Part shown: positions 52,248 through 61,909 of the stretch, in pieces
Position numbering within the stretch: the first letter of the stretch is position 1
Layout of the letters: every line of letters starts with the position of its first letter
Assembly (NCBI RefSeq): GCF_002251295.1
Contig: NZ_NPJA01000019.1
Span: forward strand, 310,001-374,000
Reading direction: 5' to 3'
Source: Prevotella sp. P5-50
Lineage (GTDB): Bacteria; Bacteroidota; Bacteroidia; Bacteroidales; Bacteroidaceae
Length of the DNA stretch: 64,000 nucleotides
Program-made: the position numbers and the translations under genes
The notes under the pieces: generated by a model
Database searches by the model: none
What the model was told of the DNA's origin: nothing
The model's input: only the letters and a program-made list of their open reading frames with translations

Positions 52248-53162
52248 ATGAAGAAAAATAGCAAAGACTACGTACGTCCATACTTGCGTTTCCTGAGGTT
52301 GCAACGCGGACTTTCCGACAATACGCTCGATGCCTATGAGCGCGATTTGCAGAAGTTGTTGGGCTATCTGCGCGATGAAAACAAAGATGTGTTTGATGTG
52401 CAGTTGCCTGACCTGCAACATTTCGCTGCTACACTCCACGATATCGGCATCGGGCCACGCTCCCAGTGTCGCATACTCTGTGGGGTGCGTTCCTTCTTTC
52501 GGTTCATGCAGACCGACGGTTGGCGTGACGACGATCCGTCGGAACTGTTGGAGAGTCCGGTGCTCGGCACTCATCTGCCAGAGGTACTCTCCACCCGCGA
52601 GGTGGATATGCTCAAGGCAAGCATAGACCTCACCAAATGGGAAGGGCAGCGCAATAGGGCGATTATCGAAACGCTTTTTTCCTGCGGACTGCGTGTCAGC
52701 GAACTCGTCACACTCAAGCTCAGCAACCTCTTCATACAAGAGCGCTACATCAGAGTGGTGGGCAAAGGATCTAAAGAGCGTCTCGTACCCATCTCGCAGA
52801 AAGCCCTCGACGAAATTGAATTTTGGTTTGCCGACCGTCGGCAGATGAATATCAAGCCCGGCGAGGAAGATTATGTGTTCCTCAACCGACGTGGGGCGCA
52901 TCTCACCCGAACCATGATACTCATCATGATCAAGCGCCAGGCTGTGGCTGCCGGTATTCAGAAAACCATCTCTCCCCATACCCTTCGACATTCGTTTGCT
53001 ACGGCATTGCTGGAAGGAGGTGCCGATTTGCGTGCCATACAAATGATGATGGGCCACGAATCCATAGCCACCACCGAGATTTATACCCATGTGGATATGA
53101 GTACGCTACGCCAGCAGATATTGGAACATCATCCGCGTAACGTCAAAAACGAGGTTAAATAG
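52248..53162 (+). CDS. xerD: Site-specific tyrosine recombinase XerD
   Basis: 304 aa from the ATG at 52248 (MKKNSKDYVRPYLRFLRLQRG); an ATG 6 nt earlier is also in frame. Numbered from the earlier ATG, the catalytic set is complete: Arg151 (GLRVSEL), Lys175 (GKGSKER), His246 and Arg249 (SPHTLRHSFAT), His272 (GHES), Tyr281 (TEIYTHV). Length and sequence fit chromosomal XerD, which with XerC resolves chromosome dimers at dif, rather than a transposon integrase. Divergent from korAB. The promoter TAnnTTTG of metK lies in the following 94-nt gap. Confidence 0.92.
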   Translation: MKKNSKDYVRPYLRFLRLQRGLSDNTLDAYERDLQKLLGYLRDENKDVFDVQLPDLQHFAATLHDIGIGPRSQCRILCGVRSFFRFMQTDGWRDDDPSELLESPVLGTHLPEVLSTREVDMLKASIDLTKWEGQRNRAIIETLFSCGLRVSELVTLKLSNLFIQERYIRVVGKGSKERLVPISQKALDEIEFWFADRRQMNIKPGEEDYVFLNRRGAHLTRTMILIMIKRQAVAAGIQKTISPHTLRHSFATALLEGGADLRAIQMMMGHESIATTEIYTHVDMSTLRQQILEHHPRNVKNEVK

Positions 53163-53256
53163 GTATAAATGCTTGCAGAACACCGCCGTTTTATTTTGTC
53201 ATATCCCGAAATCTGCGTAACTTTGCAGCCGAAAACAAAAATATAAGAAGATAAAC

Positions 53257-54516
53257 ATGTCATACCTTTTCTCATCAGAATCAGTATCTGAAGGCCATCC
53301 CGATAAGGTGGCTGACCAAATCAGTGACGCCATACTCGATCAGTTTCTGGCTTACGACGAGCATGCTCGTGTGGCTTGCGAAACCTTTGTAACTACCGGA
53401 CAGGTGGTTATCATGGGTGAGGTTAGAAGCAGTGAATATATTGACTTGCAGGCCATTGCCCGCAATACCATCAAGAAAATCGGCTATACCAAGGCCGAAT
53501 ATCAGTTTGACGGAGACTCCTGCGGCGTGCTTACCGCCATCCACGAACAGAGCGACGACATCAACCGTGGTGTTGACCGTGAGGATGACGAAGACCAAGG
53601 CGCCGGCGACCAAGGCATGATGTTTGGCTATGCAACAAATGAAACAGAGAACTACATGCCTGTTTCGCTCGACCTCTCACATCTTATCGTAAGCACTTTG
53701 GCTGATATTCGTCGCGAAGGAAAGGAGATGACTTATCTCCGCCCCGACTCTAAGAGTCAGGTGACCGTACAGTATAGCGACGACGGAACACCCGAACGCA
53801 TCGATACCATCGTCGTTTCAACCCAGCACGATGAGTTTGACGATGACGACGAGCGCATGCTTGCCACAATCAAGGCTGATGTGCTCAACATCCTCATACC
53901 ACGCGTTAAAGCACAGATCAAGAGCGAGAAGGTGCTCAGGCTCTTCGACGATCAGATCAAGTACTACGTCAACCCAACGGGTAAGTTTGTTATCGGTGGT
54001 CCTCATGGAGATACCGGACTTACCGGTCGTAAGATCATTGTAGATACTTACGGAGGTAAGGGTGCACACGGTGGCGGTGCTTTCTCTGGTAAAGACTCTT
54101 CTAAGGTCGATCGTTCTGCTGCCTATGCCGCACGCCATATCGCTAAGAACATGGTGGCTGCCGGAGTAGCCGACGAGATGTTGGTACAGGTGAGCTATGC
54201 CATCGGTGTGGCACGTCCGATGAATATCTACGTCAATACTTACGGTCGTTCACGTGTGAATATGACCGACAGCGAGATAGCACAGCGCATCGAGAAACTG
54301 TTTGACCTGCGTCCAAAAGCCATCGAGCGCCAGTTGAAGTTGCGCCAGCCCATGTATCTGGAGACCGCAGCCTATGGTCACATGGGACGTCATCCCGAAG
54401 TGGTGAAGAAAACCTTTACCAGTCGTTATCATGAGACAAAAACCATCGATGTAGAGCTCTTCACTTGGGAAAAGCTCGATCGGGTAGAGGATATCAAACG
54501 CGAATTCGCACTTTAA
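53257..54516 (+). CDS. metK: S-adenosylmethionine synthetase
   Basis: 419 aa. MetK blocks: [20 protein letters not shown] at the N-terminus, [39 protein letters not shown], and [20 protein letters not shown]. Makes SAM from methionine and ATP in the cytoplasm. A few acidic insertions (DDDDER, DREDDED) relative to E. coli (384 aa) account for the length. A TAACTTTGC -7 box lies about 32 nt upstream; no SAM riboswitch-like structure is evident in that short leader. Confidence 0.96.
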   Translation: MSYLFSSESVSEGHPDKVADQISDAILDQFLAYDEHARVACETFVTTGQVVIMGEVRSSEYIDLQAIARNTIKKIGYTKAEYQFDGDSCGVLTAIHEQSDDINRGVDREDDEDQGAGDQGMMFGYATNETENYMPVSLDLSHLIVSTLADIRREGKEMTYLRPDSKSQVTVQYSDDGTPERIDTIVVSTQHDEFDDDDERMLATIKADVLNILIPRVKAQIKSEKVLRLFDDQIKYYVNPTGKFVIGGPHGDTGLTGRKIIVDTYGGKGAHGGGAFSGKDSSKVDRSAAYAARHIAKNMVAAGVADEMLVQVSYAIGVARPMNIYVNTYGRSRVNMTDSEIAQRIEKLFDLRPKAIERQLKLRQPMYLETAAYGHMGRHPEVVKKTFTSRYHETKTIDVELFTWEKLDRVEDIKREFAL

Positions 54517-54525
54517 TTCTATTCC

Positions 54526-55554
54526 GTGCAACAGGCAGACAGCATTGCGCATAGTCAACATACGGCACATGCCGACACTGCGTCGGCAACTGGTGCTGCA
54601 CCCGTGCGCCAACTGACACCGGCTCAGGTGCTCAGATGGTTGCCTCGCAATGCTACGCCTGCTCAGCAGGACTCTGCCATTCAAGCCCATTTCAAGCCGG
54701 CACCCATCCGATGGAGTACGCGCCCCGACACCCTGCATCTGCCGGGACATGATGCGGGTCACGATCTGTTGAAGGCAGAACTCCCGCAGTATTATCGCGA
54801 AGGATTCTTCTCCCACAATGCCATGTTCCACCCCGAACTCTCCGGTGGACGTATCGGTATTGCCGGTTCACCCGTGCCCTACAGCATCCATAACGATGAC
54901 CTCATCACCTCTATGCTGGTGGTATGTTTCCTGGCTGCCGTTGTGGCATTCTCCCATGCCCGTCGTTTCGTGGCTCGCCAATTCAAAGCGTTCTTCTATC
55001 GACCTGCAGAAGGAATCACCGAGGTGAAGGAGACAAGTAGTGAGATGCGCTTCCAGTTTTTCTTAGGATTAGTCACCAGCCTGTTAGTGGCACTGGTGTG
55101 CTATTTCTATACGCTAAACTTTATCGGCACCACCTTCACACTTCAGTCCAACTACCAACTCATAGCCATCTTCTTTGGATTGACAGTGGCATATTTCACA
55201 GGTAAGCTCCTCCTTAGTACGTGGGTCAATCTGGTGTTCTTTGGAAAGAAAAAAAATGAACAATGGATAAAGTCCTCCTTGTTTCTTTTATCGGTGGAAG
55301 GAGTGCTTTTGTTCCCTGTCGTGTTGCTGCATGCCTATTTCGGTCTAAGTCCGGAAACCAGCATTACGTGCGTTGCTGTCGTGGCCATTTTGGTTAAAAT
55401 CATGTCGCTCAGTAAGTGTCTGACCATCTTTTTCAATAGAAAACTCGTTAATTTGCAATTTTTTTTGTACTTTTGCACCCTTGAAATAGTACCGTTGCTT
55501 GTTTTTTGGAGTATAGCGGTATTCATAGGAAATTATCTGCAAATAAATTTTTAG
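54526..55554 (+). CDS. DUF4271 membrane protein
   Basis: 342 aa from a GTG start 9 nt after the metK stop. Residues 1-120 are polar with many Ala, Pro and His and probably cytoplasmic or periplasmic. Residues about 130-342 hold six or more membrane segments (LITSMLVVCFLAAVVAFSHA, FFLGLVTSLLVALVCYFYTL, LLVFWSIAVFIGNYLQINF). Belongs to DUF4271, which in Bacteroidetes commonly precedes hemD, as here (7 nt gap). Function unknown. Co-expression with haem synthesis is the only hint. Confidence 0.83.
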   Translation: MQQADSIAHSQHTAHADTASATGAAPVRQLTPAQVLRWLPRNATPAQQDSAIQAHFKPAPIRWSTRPDTLHLPGHDAGHDLLKAELPQYYREGFFSHNAMFHPELSGGRIGIAGSPVPYSIHNDDLITSMLVVCFLAAVVAFSHARRFVARQFKAFFYRPAEGITEVKETSSEMRFQFFLGLVTSLLVALVCYFYTLNFIGTTFTLQSNYQLIAIFFGLTVAYFTGKLLLSTWVNLVFFGKKKNEQWIKSSLFLLSVEGVLLFPVVLLHAYFGLSPETSITCVAVVAILVKIMSLSKCLTIFFNRKLVNLQFFLYFCTLEIVPLLVFWSIAVFIGNYLQINF

Positions 55555-55561
55555 GACACCG

Positions 55562-56311
55562 ATGATCAAGAAGATTCTCATTTCGCAACCGAAACCAATA
55601 AGTGAAAAATCGCCATATTTTGATATTGCGGAAAAATATAACGTAGAGTTTGTATTCCGTCCTTTCATCAAGGTTGAAGGACTGGAACCTAAAGAGTTTC
55701 GTGCGCAGAAAATAAACATTCTCGATTTTACGGCAATTGTTTTCACTTCACGTCACGCCATCGACAATTTCTTCACGCTGGCAAAGCAGATGCGTATCAC
55801 CATTCCTGAAGATATGAAATATTTCTGTGTGACAGAGACAATATCGCTGTATATACAGAAATACGTGCAGTATCGCAAGCGCAAAGTGTTCTTCGGAAAT
55901 ACTGGAAAGATTGACGATTTGCTGCCTACAATGGTTAAGCACAAGACAGAGAAATATCTTGTGCCAATGAGTGATGTAAACAGTGGATCGGTAGCTAAGT
56001 TGCTGGAGTCGAAAAAACTGCAGCATCGCGAGTGCGTGATGTATCGCACCGTGAGCAACGACTTTACCGAACAGGAAGCAAAAGACTTCGATTACGATAT
56101 GTTGGTGTTCTTCAGTCCTTCGGGAATTGAGTCACTCACCAAGAATTTCCCCGGCTTCGATCAGGGAAAAGTGGCTATCGCAACCTTCGGTCCTGCTACA
56201 GCCAAGGCTGCTCAGGATGCAGGATTGCGCGTCGACTTGGAAGCTCCTTCAAAGCAATATCCCTCAATGACTGGTGCACTTCAACACTATCTGGAAGAGC
56301 ACAAAGGCTAA
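55562..56311 (+). CDS. hemD: Uroporphyrinogen-III synthase
   Basis: 249 aa. HemD proteins are poorly conserved; seen are KKILISQPKPISEKSPYFDI, AIVFTSRHAIDNFFTLAKQM, KYLVPMSDVNSGSVAKLLES, VFFSPSGIESLTKNFPGF and VAIATFGPATAKAAQDAGLR, which are the usual blocks of the two-domain fold. It closes hydroxymethylbilane into uroporphyrinogen III, the branch point to haem and sirohaem/cobalamin. Part of the metK-DUF4271-hemD-rnpA-yidD-tyrS run. Confidence 0.88.
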   Translation: MIKKILISQPKPISEKSPYFDIAEKYNVEFVFRPFIKVEGLEPKEFRAQKINILDFTAIVFTSRHAIDNFFTLAKQMRITIPEDMKYFCVTETISLYIQKYVQYRKRKVFFGNTGKIDDLLPTMVKHKTEKYLVPMSDVNSGSVAKLLESKKLQHRECVMYRTVSNDFTEQEAKDFDYDMLVFFSPSGIESLTKNFPGFDQGKVAIATFGPATAKAAQDAGLRVDLEAPSKQYPSMTGALQHYLEEHKG

Positions 56312-56404
56312 CTGCGCAACATTGCGCTATCCCAATGGCGAGGTCTTATCCGTTAGTGGATGACCGAGCCTCTATATATAAATAAGGTATAGACAGATAT
56401 CACC

Positions 56405-56797
56405 ATGGCTACCCATACGCTCAACAAGCAAGAGCGGTTGTGTGGATTGCGACTCACAGAACAACTCTTCGACAGGGCAGGCAGCCGCTCTGTGGCTTCA
56501 TTCCCTATCAGGGCAGTCTGGAGAGAGACTGAACGCCACGAGGGCGAACCGCCTGTCAAGGTACTGATGAGCGTATCTAAACGCCATTTCAAACGGGCCG
56601 TCAAGCGTAATCGCGTCAAACGACAGTTGCGCGAAGCATACCGACTCAATAAGCAAATTATTGTTGAGGCTGTAGAACAGCAGTCGGGGCGTGCACTGAT
56701 GGTGGGATTTGTATGGCTTGCCGACGAACTCTTCCCTTCTGAGGTGGTGGCAGAGAAGATAAACAAACTGTTGAACCGCATAGCAGAGAAATTATGA
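56405..56797 (+). CDS. rnpA: Ribonuclease P protein component
   Basis: 130 aa, basic. The RNR signature appears as [20 protein letters not shown] (about 58-77), with [11 protein letters not shown] before it and [20 protein letters not shown] after. The protein helps the RNase P RNA mature tRNA 5' ends. The stop overlaps the yidD start by 4 nt (ATGA). The 93-nt gap after hemD shows no strong terminator. Confidence 0.94.
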   Translation: MATHTLNKQERLCGLRLTEQLFDRAGSRSVASFPIRAVWRETERHEGEPPVKVLMSVSKRHFKRAVKRNRVKRQLREAYRLNKQIIVEAVEQQSGRALMVGFVWLADELFPSEVVAEKINKLLNRIAEKL

Positions 56798-57051
56798 TGA
56801 TGCAGTGGGTACGTCGTCTGATAAAGATTATATCGCGCATCTTGGTGTGGTTGTTGCTGCTACCCATCCGTTTCTATCAGGTGGCTATCACACCATATAC
56901 ACCGCCGTCATGCCGATTCACACCCACTTGCAGCGAATATGCACGTCAGGCACTCATCAAGCATGGCCCTGTCAAAGGACTTGCACTTGCCATTTGGCGC
57001 ATCCTCAGATGCAATCCATGGGGCGGTTCGGGTTATGACCCCGTGCCGTGA
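56794..57051 (+). CDS. yidD: Membrane protein insertion efficiency factor YidD
   Basis: 85 aa. Amphipathic N-terminal helix ([20 protein letters not shown]), then [20 protein letters not shown] and [16 protein letters not shown], the full YidD pattern with its three cysteines. Acts at the inner face of the cytoplasmic membrane near YidC and Sec. The rnpA-yidD overlap is conserved in many bacteria; yidC does not follow here, tyrS does. Confidence 0.95.
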   Translation: MMMQWVRRLIKIISRILVWLLLLPIRFYQVAITPYTPPSCRFTPTCSEYARQALIKHGPVKGLALAIWRILRCNPWGGSGYDPVP

Positions 57052-57104
57052 ACCATGCCCACAACTTGAAACAACATACAGGAAATCTAAAAACAATATA
57101 GTAT

Positions 57105-58400
57105 ATGAAGAACTTTGTAGAAGAACTTCGCTGGCGCGGAATGCTGGCACAGATGATGCCTGGCACAGAAGAACTGCTCCAGAAAGAAATGGTTTCGGCA
57201 TACTTGGGTACTGACCCTACTGCCGATTCGTTACACATCGGTCACCTCTGTGGTATCATGATGTTGCGCCATTTGCAGCGTTGCGGCCACAAACCATTCA
57301 TCCTGGTGGGTGGAGCTACCGGTATGATTGGCGACCCTTCAGGTAAGAGTCAGGAGCGCAATCTGCTGAACAATGAGACACTCTATCACAATCAGGAGTG
57401 CATCAAAGCACAGGTGGCTAAGTTTCTCGACTTCGATTCTAAAGAAGCAAATGCCGCCGAGATGGTCAACAACTACGATTGGATGAAGGACTTCACCTTC
57501 CTCGATTTCGCAAGAGAGGTGGGAAAGCACATTACCGTTAACTATATGATGGCTAAGGAAAGTGTGCAGCAACGTCTCAATGGAACTGCACGCGACGGAC
57601 TGTCATTCACCGAATTCACCTATCAGTTGCTTCAGGGCTACGACTTCCTCTACCTCTATCAGCACAAAGGTGTGAAACTTCAGTTGGGTGGTAACGACCA
57701 ATGGGGCAACATGACCACAGGTACAGAACTCATCCGCCGTACCCTTGGCAACGATGTGGAGACCTTTGCACTCACTTGCCCACTCATCACCAAGAGCGAC
57801 GGTAAGAAGTTTGGTAAGACCGAGAGTGGTAACATCTGGCTCGATCCTAAGCGCACCACACCTTATAAGTTCTATCAGTTCTGGCTCAATGTGAGCGATG
57901 ATGATGCGGAACGCTATATCAAAATCTTCACTTCACTGGAGAAGGAGGTGATCGATGCACTGGTCGAAGAACACAAACAGGACCCCGGTCGCCGTATTCT
58001 TCAGAAGCGTTTGGCAGAGGAAGTTACTGTCATGGTTCACTCGCAGGAGGCGCTTGACACCGCTATCGAGGCTTCGTCTATCCTTTTCGGTAAATCTACC
58101 AAGGAGAGCCTGGAGCGTCTCGACGAACAAACCTTCCTCGATGTATTCGACGGAGTTCCTCAGTTTGAGATTGGCAAAGACCAGTTGGGGCAGTCTGCCA
58201 TCGAACTCTTTACCGTTGCAGCACCTGTATTCCCTTCAAAGGGCGAGATGCGCAAAATGGTTCAGGGAGGCGGTGTAAGTCTCAACAAGGAGAAGCTGAC
58301 CGACCAGAATCGTCCTATTACAGCCGAAGATCTCATCGATGGAAAGTATCTTCTGGCACAGAAAGGTAAGAAGAACTACTATCTGTTGGTAGTAAAATAA
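57105..58400 (+). CDS. tyrS: Tyrosine--tRNA ligase
   Basis: 431 aa. Class I signs: [20 protein letters not shown] (HIGH motif as HIGH), [57 protein letters not shown], and the KMSKS equivalent [11 protein letters not shown]-terminal S4 domain (about 365-431, [14 protein letters not shown]) binds tRNA. Charges tRNA-Tyr. A hairpin at 58415-58439 follows. Confidence 0.96.
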   Translation: MKNFVEELRWRGMLAQMMPGTEELLQKEMVSAYLGTDPTADSLHIGHLCGIMMLRHLQRCGHKPFILVGGATGMIGDPSGKSQERNLLNNETLYHNQECIKAQVAKFLDFDSKEANAAEMVNNYDWMKDFTFLDFAREVGKHITVNYMMAKESVQQRLNGTARDGLSFTEFTYQLLQGYDFLYLYQHKGVKLQLGGNDQWGNMTTGTELIRRTLGNDVETFALTCPLITKSDGKKFGKTESGNIWLDPKRTTPYKFYQFWLNVSDDDAERYIKIFTSLEKEVIDALVEEHKQDPGRRILQKRLAEEVTVMVHSQEALDTAIEASSILFGKSTKESLERLDEQTFLDVFDGVPQFEIGKDQLGQSAIELFTVAAPVFPSKGEMRKMVQGGGVSLNKEKLTDQNRPITAEDLIDGKYLLAQKGKKNYYLLVVK

Positions 58401-58414
58401 TATTTTTTGAAGGA

Positions 58415-58451
58415 AAAATTTGGTGGAACGCCAAATTTTGCGTACCTTTGC
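58415..58451 (+). promoter_or_regulatory. tyrS terminator hairpin overlapping tRNA-Gln promoter
   Basis: Arms aaaatttgg (58415-58423) and ccaaatttt (58431-58439) form a hairpin after tyrS. The TTTG at 58419-58422 and TACCTTTGC at 58443-58451, 20 nt apart, make a consensus promoter for the tRNA, so the two signals share bases. Confidence 0.65.
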
Positions 58452-58470
58452 AGCCGCTAACGGGTATGTA

Positions 58471-58541
58471 TGTCCTATGGTGTAATGGTAGCACAACAGG
58501 TTTTGGTTCTGTTTGTGGTGGTTCGAATCCGCCTAGGACAA
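58471..58541 (+). tRNA. tRNA-Gln (TTG anticodon)
   Basis: 71-nt cloverleaf. Acceptor arms tgtccta / taggaca, discriminator A. D-arm gtgt-aatggta-gcac, anticodon stem acagg/tctgt with loop ttttggt giving anticodon TTG, T-arm ggtgg-ttcgaat-ccgcc. CCA is not encoded. Reads CAA codons for glutamine. Confidence 0.95.
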
Positions 58542-58552
58542 CATTCCAGGCC

Positions 58553-58600
58553 ATAGCAAAAGGGCTGGACTCTCACAAATGAGTCCAGCCTTTTGCTATT
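58553..58600 (+). terminator. Terminator of tRNA-Gln
   Basis: Long hairpin atagcaaaagggctggactc with gagtccagccttttgctat, one bulged base, 12 nt after the tRNA. Confidence 0.8.
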
Positions 58601-59084
58601 GATTATTTCTGTTTCTAACTCGCAGAAAAAAGGTTATGTGCTTTTATGATAGGATAATCGAATGAGTTGTAAATGTTTGTGTTATATTATTTTGTTTTAT
58701 CTGTAAATCAATTTTAATACAGTGGTCTTGTGTCGCCTTTTTGTTGTTTAAATATGGTTAGTTATTGTGTGTGCTTGAACTGTAATTGGTTATAATGTGC
58801 GTCAGATGGCTTTCAGTGGATGTTGTGGCATGGGAAAATGGTCAGTTCGTGTTCCTGTTCAGGGGGTGACAACATGTGATGGGGTTTGAAAGGTTTTGTC
58901 GGATATTAATAGGTTCGCGCGCGAGCAGTTTCAGACTTTGTGTTGGTAAAAAGAGCTCATTACAGCCATTTGCTTTGTCTTGTGCTTAGGGTGTACCATC
59001 CGGTGGGTTGATTTGCAGCACGCGCCTTGTAAATGGCTGAAAACAGGCATAATGGTTGGAGGTTGTGGTTGACAGATTGCTTTG

Positions 59085-59265
59085 TTTGCCTCTCGTCGCC
59101 GTTTCGATTGGCTCTCGTCGTCTTCTCGTCGTCATTTCGTTGTTTTTTCGCTGTTTTCTCGTTCGTTATTCGTTATGTCCTCGATCGGCTAACGAATAAC
59201 GAACGAAAGCACAACGAGAGACGAACGAGGGACGAACGAGAAGTGATCGAGAAGCGAACGAAAAA
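59085..59265. repeat. Large inverted repeat built of CGTCG / CGAACGA words
   Basis: Core perfect 17-bp arms tcgttcgttattcgtta (59159-59175) and taacgaataacgaacga (59190-59206), 14-nt loop. Outward, the left side is a pyrimidine-rich series of ctcgtcg/tttcgttg words and the right side the complementary series of cgaacgag words, so the pairing can extend imperfectly to about 180 nt. Confidence 0.75.
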
Positions 59266-59757
59266 TGGCTGGGTGTTGGATGAAATTTGCGATAAAATGT
59301 ATGTATATCTTACCTTGTATGTCGTTTGTGGTGTTGAGATATATGAATGTCGTGATTTTTATGTCGCACACGAAATTTTTTTATCCAAGGAACTATAGGC
59401 AAGGGAACTCCAAGCAAATATCTACAAGTAAAATTATACGTCCATTATACGAACCATATATTATACGTTCATTACACGAACATTAGCATGCCAACCTCCC
59501 CGATAAACTGCAATTTACACTTCTGTCACTCCATATTCTGGATGAACCTTTTCTAATTCGTCGCCGAGGCGGCGACGCTCCTCGTAGCTCATTACACGAC
59601 AACAAAGTTTTTCGTTTTATCTGCCACCCTATCTTCCACCCTATAACCCACAGACATTCATCGTGTTACAGCGATGTTTGCCTAAAGGCGGCAGATGGCA
59701 GATGAAAAATAACATAAAATTACAGACCTAACTCTTTTCTGTTTGCACAATTATTTG

Positions 59758-59766
59758 TAACTTTGC
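59758..59766 (+). promoter_or_regulatory. -7 box of the fimbrial operon
   Basis: TAACTTTGC, about 190 nt before the DUF3575 ATG at 59958. It implies a long, A/C-rich, weakly structured leader. TTTG at 59742-59745 is closer than usual, so the -33 element is uncertain. Confidence 0.5.
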
Positions 59767-59957
59767 CACAAGTTATAATAATAACTTATTTAACAACAAA
59801 ACATAAATGAACAACACGCTTCAGACATAAAATAACAAAATACAAATAACCACCCCAAACACAACAACAGATAAAACAAAACAACTAAGGATTGAAGTAT
59901 ACCCCAACAAACACAAAAATAGAGGCATAGACACTCATATCCTGAATATGTATATTT

Positions 59958-60533
59958 ATGAAAAAGTTGGCATTATTCATTGTTGTCATATTGTCAATGA
60001 CAAGCTCGCAACTGTCCGCTCAGAATTTAGCCGTAAAGACAAACTTCCTTTACTGGGCTACTACCACACCTAATATCGGAGCCGAGGTTTCGATAGACAA
60101 GAATCATACAGCACAAATGTTTTTCGGACTAAACCCTTGGAAACAGTCGGGAGGCGACCATTCTACATTGCGTCATTGGTCGTTTACGCCCGAGTATAGA
60201 TACTGGTTCTGCCAGAGTTTCAACGGTTGGTTTGTTGGAGCTCATCTCATGGGAGGTGAGTTTAACGTTAGTGGGGTAGACTTTCCCTTTGGATTGCTGT
60301 CCACACAGAAGAATCACCGCTATGAGGGATGGTTCATTGGCGGAGGCGTAAGCGGCGGATACCAATGGCCATTGTCAAGACATTGGAATCTTGAGACATC
60401 ACTTGGTATAGGCTACGACTTTATAAAGTACGACAAATATAAATGTGGCACATGTGGCAGAAAACTTAAGAGCAGCCACACCAACTACTTTGGACCTACC
60501 AAGGCAGCACTATCGCTGATATATGTATTATAG
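59958..60533 (+). CDS. DUF3575 outer-membrane protein of the fimbrial locus
   Basis: 191 aa with a signal peptide (ends QLSAQ). Beta-rich small-barrel look: NLAVKTNFLYWATTTPNIGA, FTPEYRYWFCQSFNGWFVGA, YEGWFIGGGVSGGYQW, ending AALSLIYVL. This is DUF3575, regularly the first gene of Mfa/FimA fimbrial clusters in Bacteroidales. It contains a CGTCG zinc-like pair near the end (KCGTCGRK). Probably an outer-membrane factor for pilus assembly or lipid trafficking; the exact role is unknown. Confidence 0.85.
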   Translation: MKKLALFIVVILSMTSSQLSAQNLAVKTNFLYWATTTPNIGAEVSIDKNHTAQMFFGLNPWKQSGGDHSTLRHWSFTPEYRYWFCQSFNGWFVGAHLMGGEFNVSGVDFPFGLLSTQKNHRYEGWFIGGGVSGGYQWPLSRHWNLETSLGIGYDFIKYDKYKCGTCGRKLKSSHTNYFGPTKAALSLIYVL

Positions 60534-60552
60534 AACAAAGCTGAAAAACGAT

Positions 60553-61875
60553 ATGAAACAGAACTTTCTTTACATATTGACATTTCTGACACTTGCCGTC
60601 AGTCCATGCCGAGGGCAAGAGTGCAAGGGTGTATCCATAGCCAACAGCAGCATAAAGGTGGAGAATGTAAGGGTGAGCCATATCGACAAGCAGCTTACGT
60701 TGTCGATGACCCTCAACCTCGACCAGCTGCAGATGCCCACCAACAACCAGTTTGTTCTTTCTCCATCCATAACAACTGCCGATGGCGATGTGGCTATGCC
60801 TAAGATTGTGGTTAACGGCAACCGACAGCACATTATGCAGCAGCGCAACCGCCACAACAATTATGGTGCTGATGCCTATATCGTGAAACGCACCAACGGC
60901 AAACCGCAGCAGATAGCCTATCTGCGCTCTGTTACCTACGACAAGAAGTTTGTTGACTATAAGGTGCGTATTAACGAGGACCTTTGCGGATGTGGCGACA
61001 ACCTTGCCAACAAACAATACGAACTGATGGAATATCGCCGACCAACTGCCAAGTTTGTAAGACCAGAGGTGGTGGCAGAGAAGATACGCGAGCTGGACAA
61101 GCGTGCCTACATCGACTTCCCAGTAAACCGCACCGAGCTTAACCCTCTGTACCGTCGCAATCCCGAACAGCTCGACAGTATAATACGAACTATCAACACG
61201 CTAAAGGAAGACAACAACCTAACGGTGTTGGCAGTGAATATCCACGGATTTGCATCGCCAGAGGGACGCTTCGACAACAACGACCGCCTTGCCAAGGAGC
61301 GTGCGCACACCCTTACACAGTATGTGCAGCGTATGGTGCAGCTCGACGAAGGCATCTTCACGGTGTCGCACACGGCAGAAGACTGGGACGGTCTGCGCAA
61401 GTTTGTAGCCGAGAGCAACATCGAGCACAAGCAGCAGATACTTGACCTTGCCAACGACACATCGCTAAAGGAAGACGAACGCGAGGCTAAGATTAAGGCT
61501 GCATTTGCAGACGAGTACAAATTCCTTCTGGCTGTATGCTATCCAGCCCTGCGCCACTCCGACTACCATATTAAATATAAGGTGCGCCCATTCAATGTTG
61601 AGGAGGCCAAGGCTTTGGTAAAGACCCGACCACAATTGCTATCGCAAAACGAGATGTATATGGTGGCACAAACCTACGAGCCTGGCTCAAAGGAGTTCAA
61701 CGAGATAATGGAGATAGCGGTACGTATGTATCCTGACGATCCAACAGCCAACCTTAATGCAGCTTGCACACGTCTTAACGCAGGCGATGCCGAGGGTGCA
61801 AAGCCTTATCTTGACAAGGCTGGAGACAGCGAGGAGGCTAAGGCTGCAAGAAAAGTATACGAAGAGATTAAATAA
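60553..61875 (+). CDS. DUF3868 / OmpA-like fimbrial accessory protein
   Basis: 440 aa from the ATG at 60553 (MKQNFLYILTFLTLAVSPC), which gives a good signal peptide; a longer frame from 60523 overlaps DUF3575 and lacks one. The N-terminal half is DUF3868 (VENVRVSHIDKQLTLSMTLN, QIAYLRSVTYDKKFVDYKVR). Residues about 200-280 look like an OmpA/MotB-type segment (AVNIHGFASPEGRFDNNDRL, AKERAHTLTQYV). The C-terminus is a TPR-like end (NLNAACTRLNAGDAEGAKPY). It would anchor or stabilise the pilus machinery at the outer membrane. Confidence 0.85.
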   Translation: MKQNFLYILTFLTLAVSPCRGQECKGVSIANSSIKVENVRVSHIDKQLTLSMTLNLDQLQMPTNNQFVLSPSITTADGDVAMPKIVVNGNRQHIMQQRNRHNNYGADAYIVKRTNGKPQQIAYLRSVTYDKKFVDYKVRINEDLCGCGDNLANKQYELMEYRRPTAKFVRPEVVAEKIRELDKRAYIDFPVNRTELNPLYRRNPEQLDSIIRTINTLKEDNNLTVLAVNIHGFASPEGRFDNNDRLAKERAHTLTQYVQRMVQLDEGIFTVSHTAEDWDGLRKFVAESNIEHKQQILDLANDTSLKEDEREAKIKAAFADEYKFLLAVCYPALRHSDYHIKYKVRPFNVEEAKALVKTRPQLLSQNEMYMVAQTYEPGSKEFNEIMEIAVRMYPDDPTANLNAACTRLNAGDAEGAKPYLDKAGDSEEAKAARKVYEEIK

Positions 61876-61909
61876 CATAATTAACATTGATAATTAAACT
61901 CAAAGTATT

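Larger units (their letters stand above)
58601..59957. other. 1.36-kb gene-free stretch before the fimbrial operon
   Basis: No gene with a recognisable product or coding-like composition. It includes the inverted repeat at 59085-59265, a palindrome cgtcgcc-gaggc-ggcgacg (59559-59577), a run of attatacg/cattacacg near-repeats (59435-59485), and the fimbrial promoter. Confidence 0.75.

Noticed and set aside
52140..53090. 316-aa minus-strand ORF
   Set aside because: Shadow of xerD, whose complete catalytic residues are on the plus strand.
53163..53256. SAM riboswitch upstream of metK
   Set aside because: The leader after the -7 box is only about 30 nt and no conserved structure is visible.
55440..55482. 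Internal promoter for hemD (TACTTTTGC inside DUF4271)
   Set aside because: The -7-like box exists, but TTTG is only about 12 nt upstream and the bases are needed for the coding sequence; not convincing without transcript data.
59033..59398. 121-aa ORF across the large inverted repeat
   Set aside because: Its sequence is made by the CGTCG/CGAACGA words (poly-Ser/Phe then NERRTRDERE); no ribosome-binding site or homologous look.
59400..59957. Phase-invertible fimbrial promoter
   Set aside because: Only short degenerate repeats (attatacg/cattacacg) are present; no inverted repeat pair flanks the -7 box and no invertase gene is adjacent.
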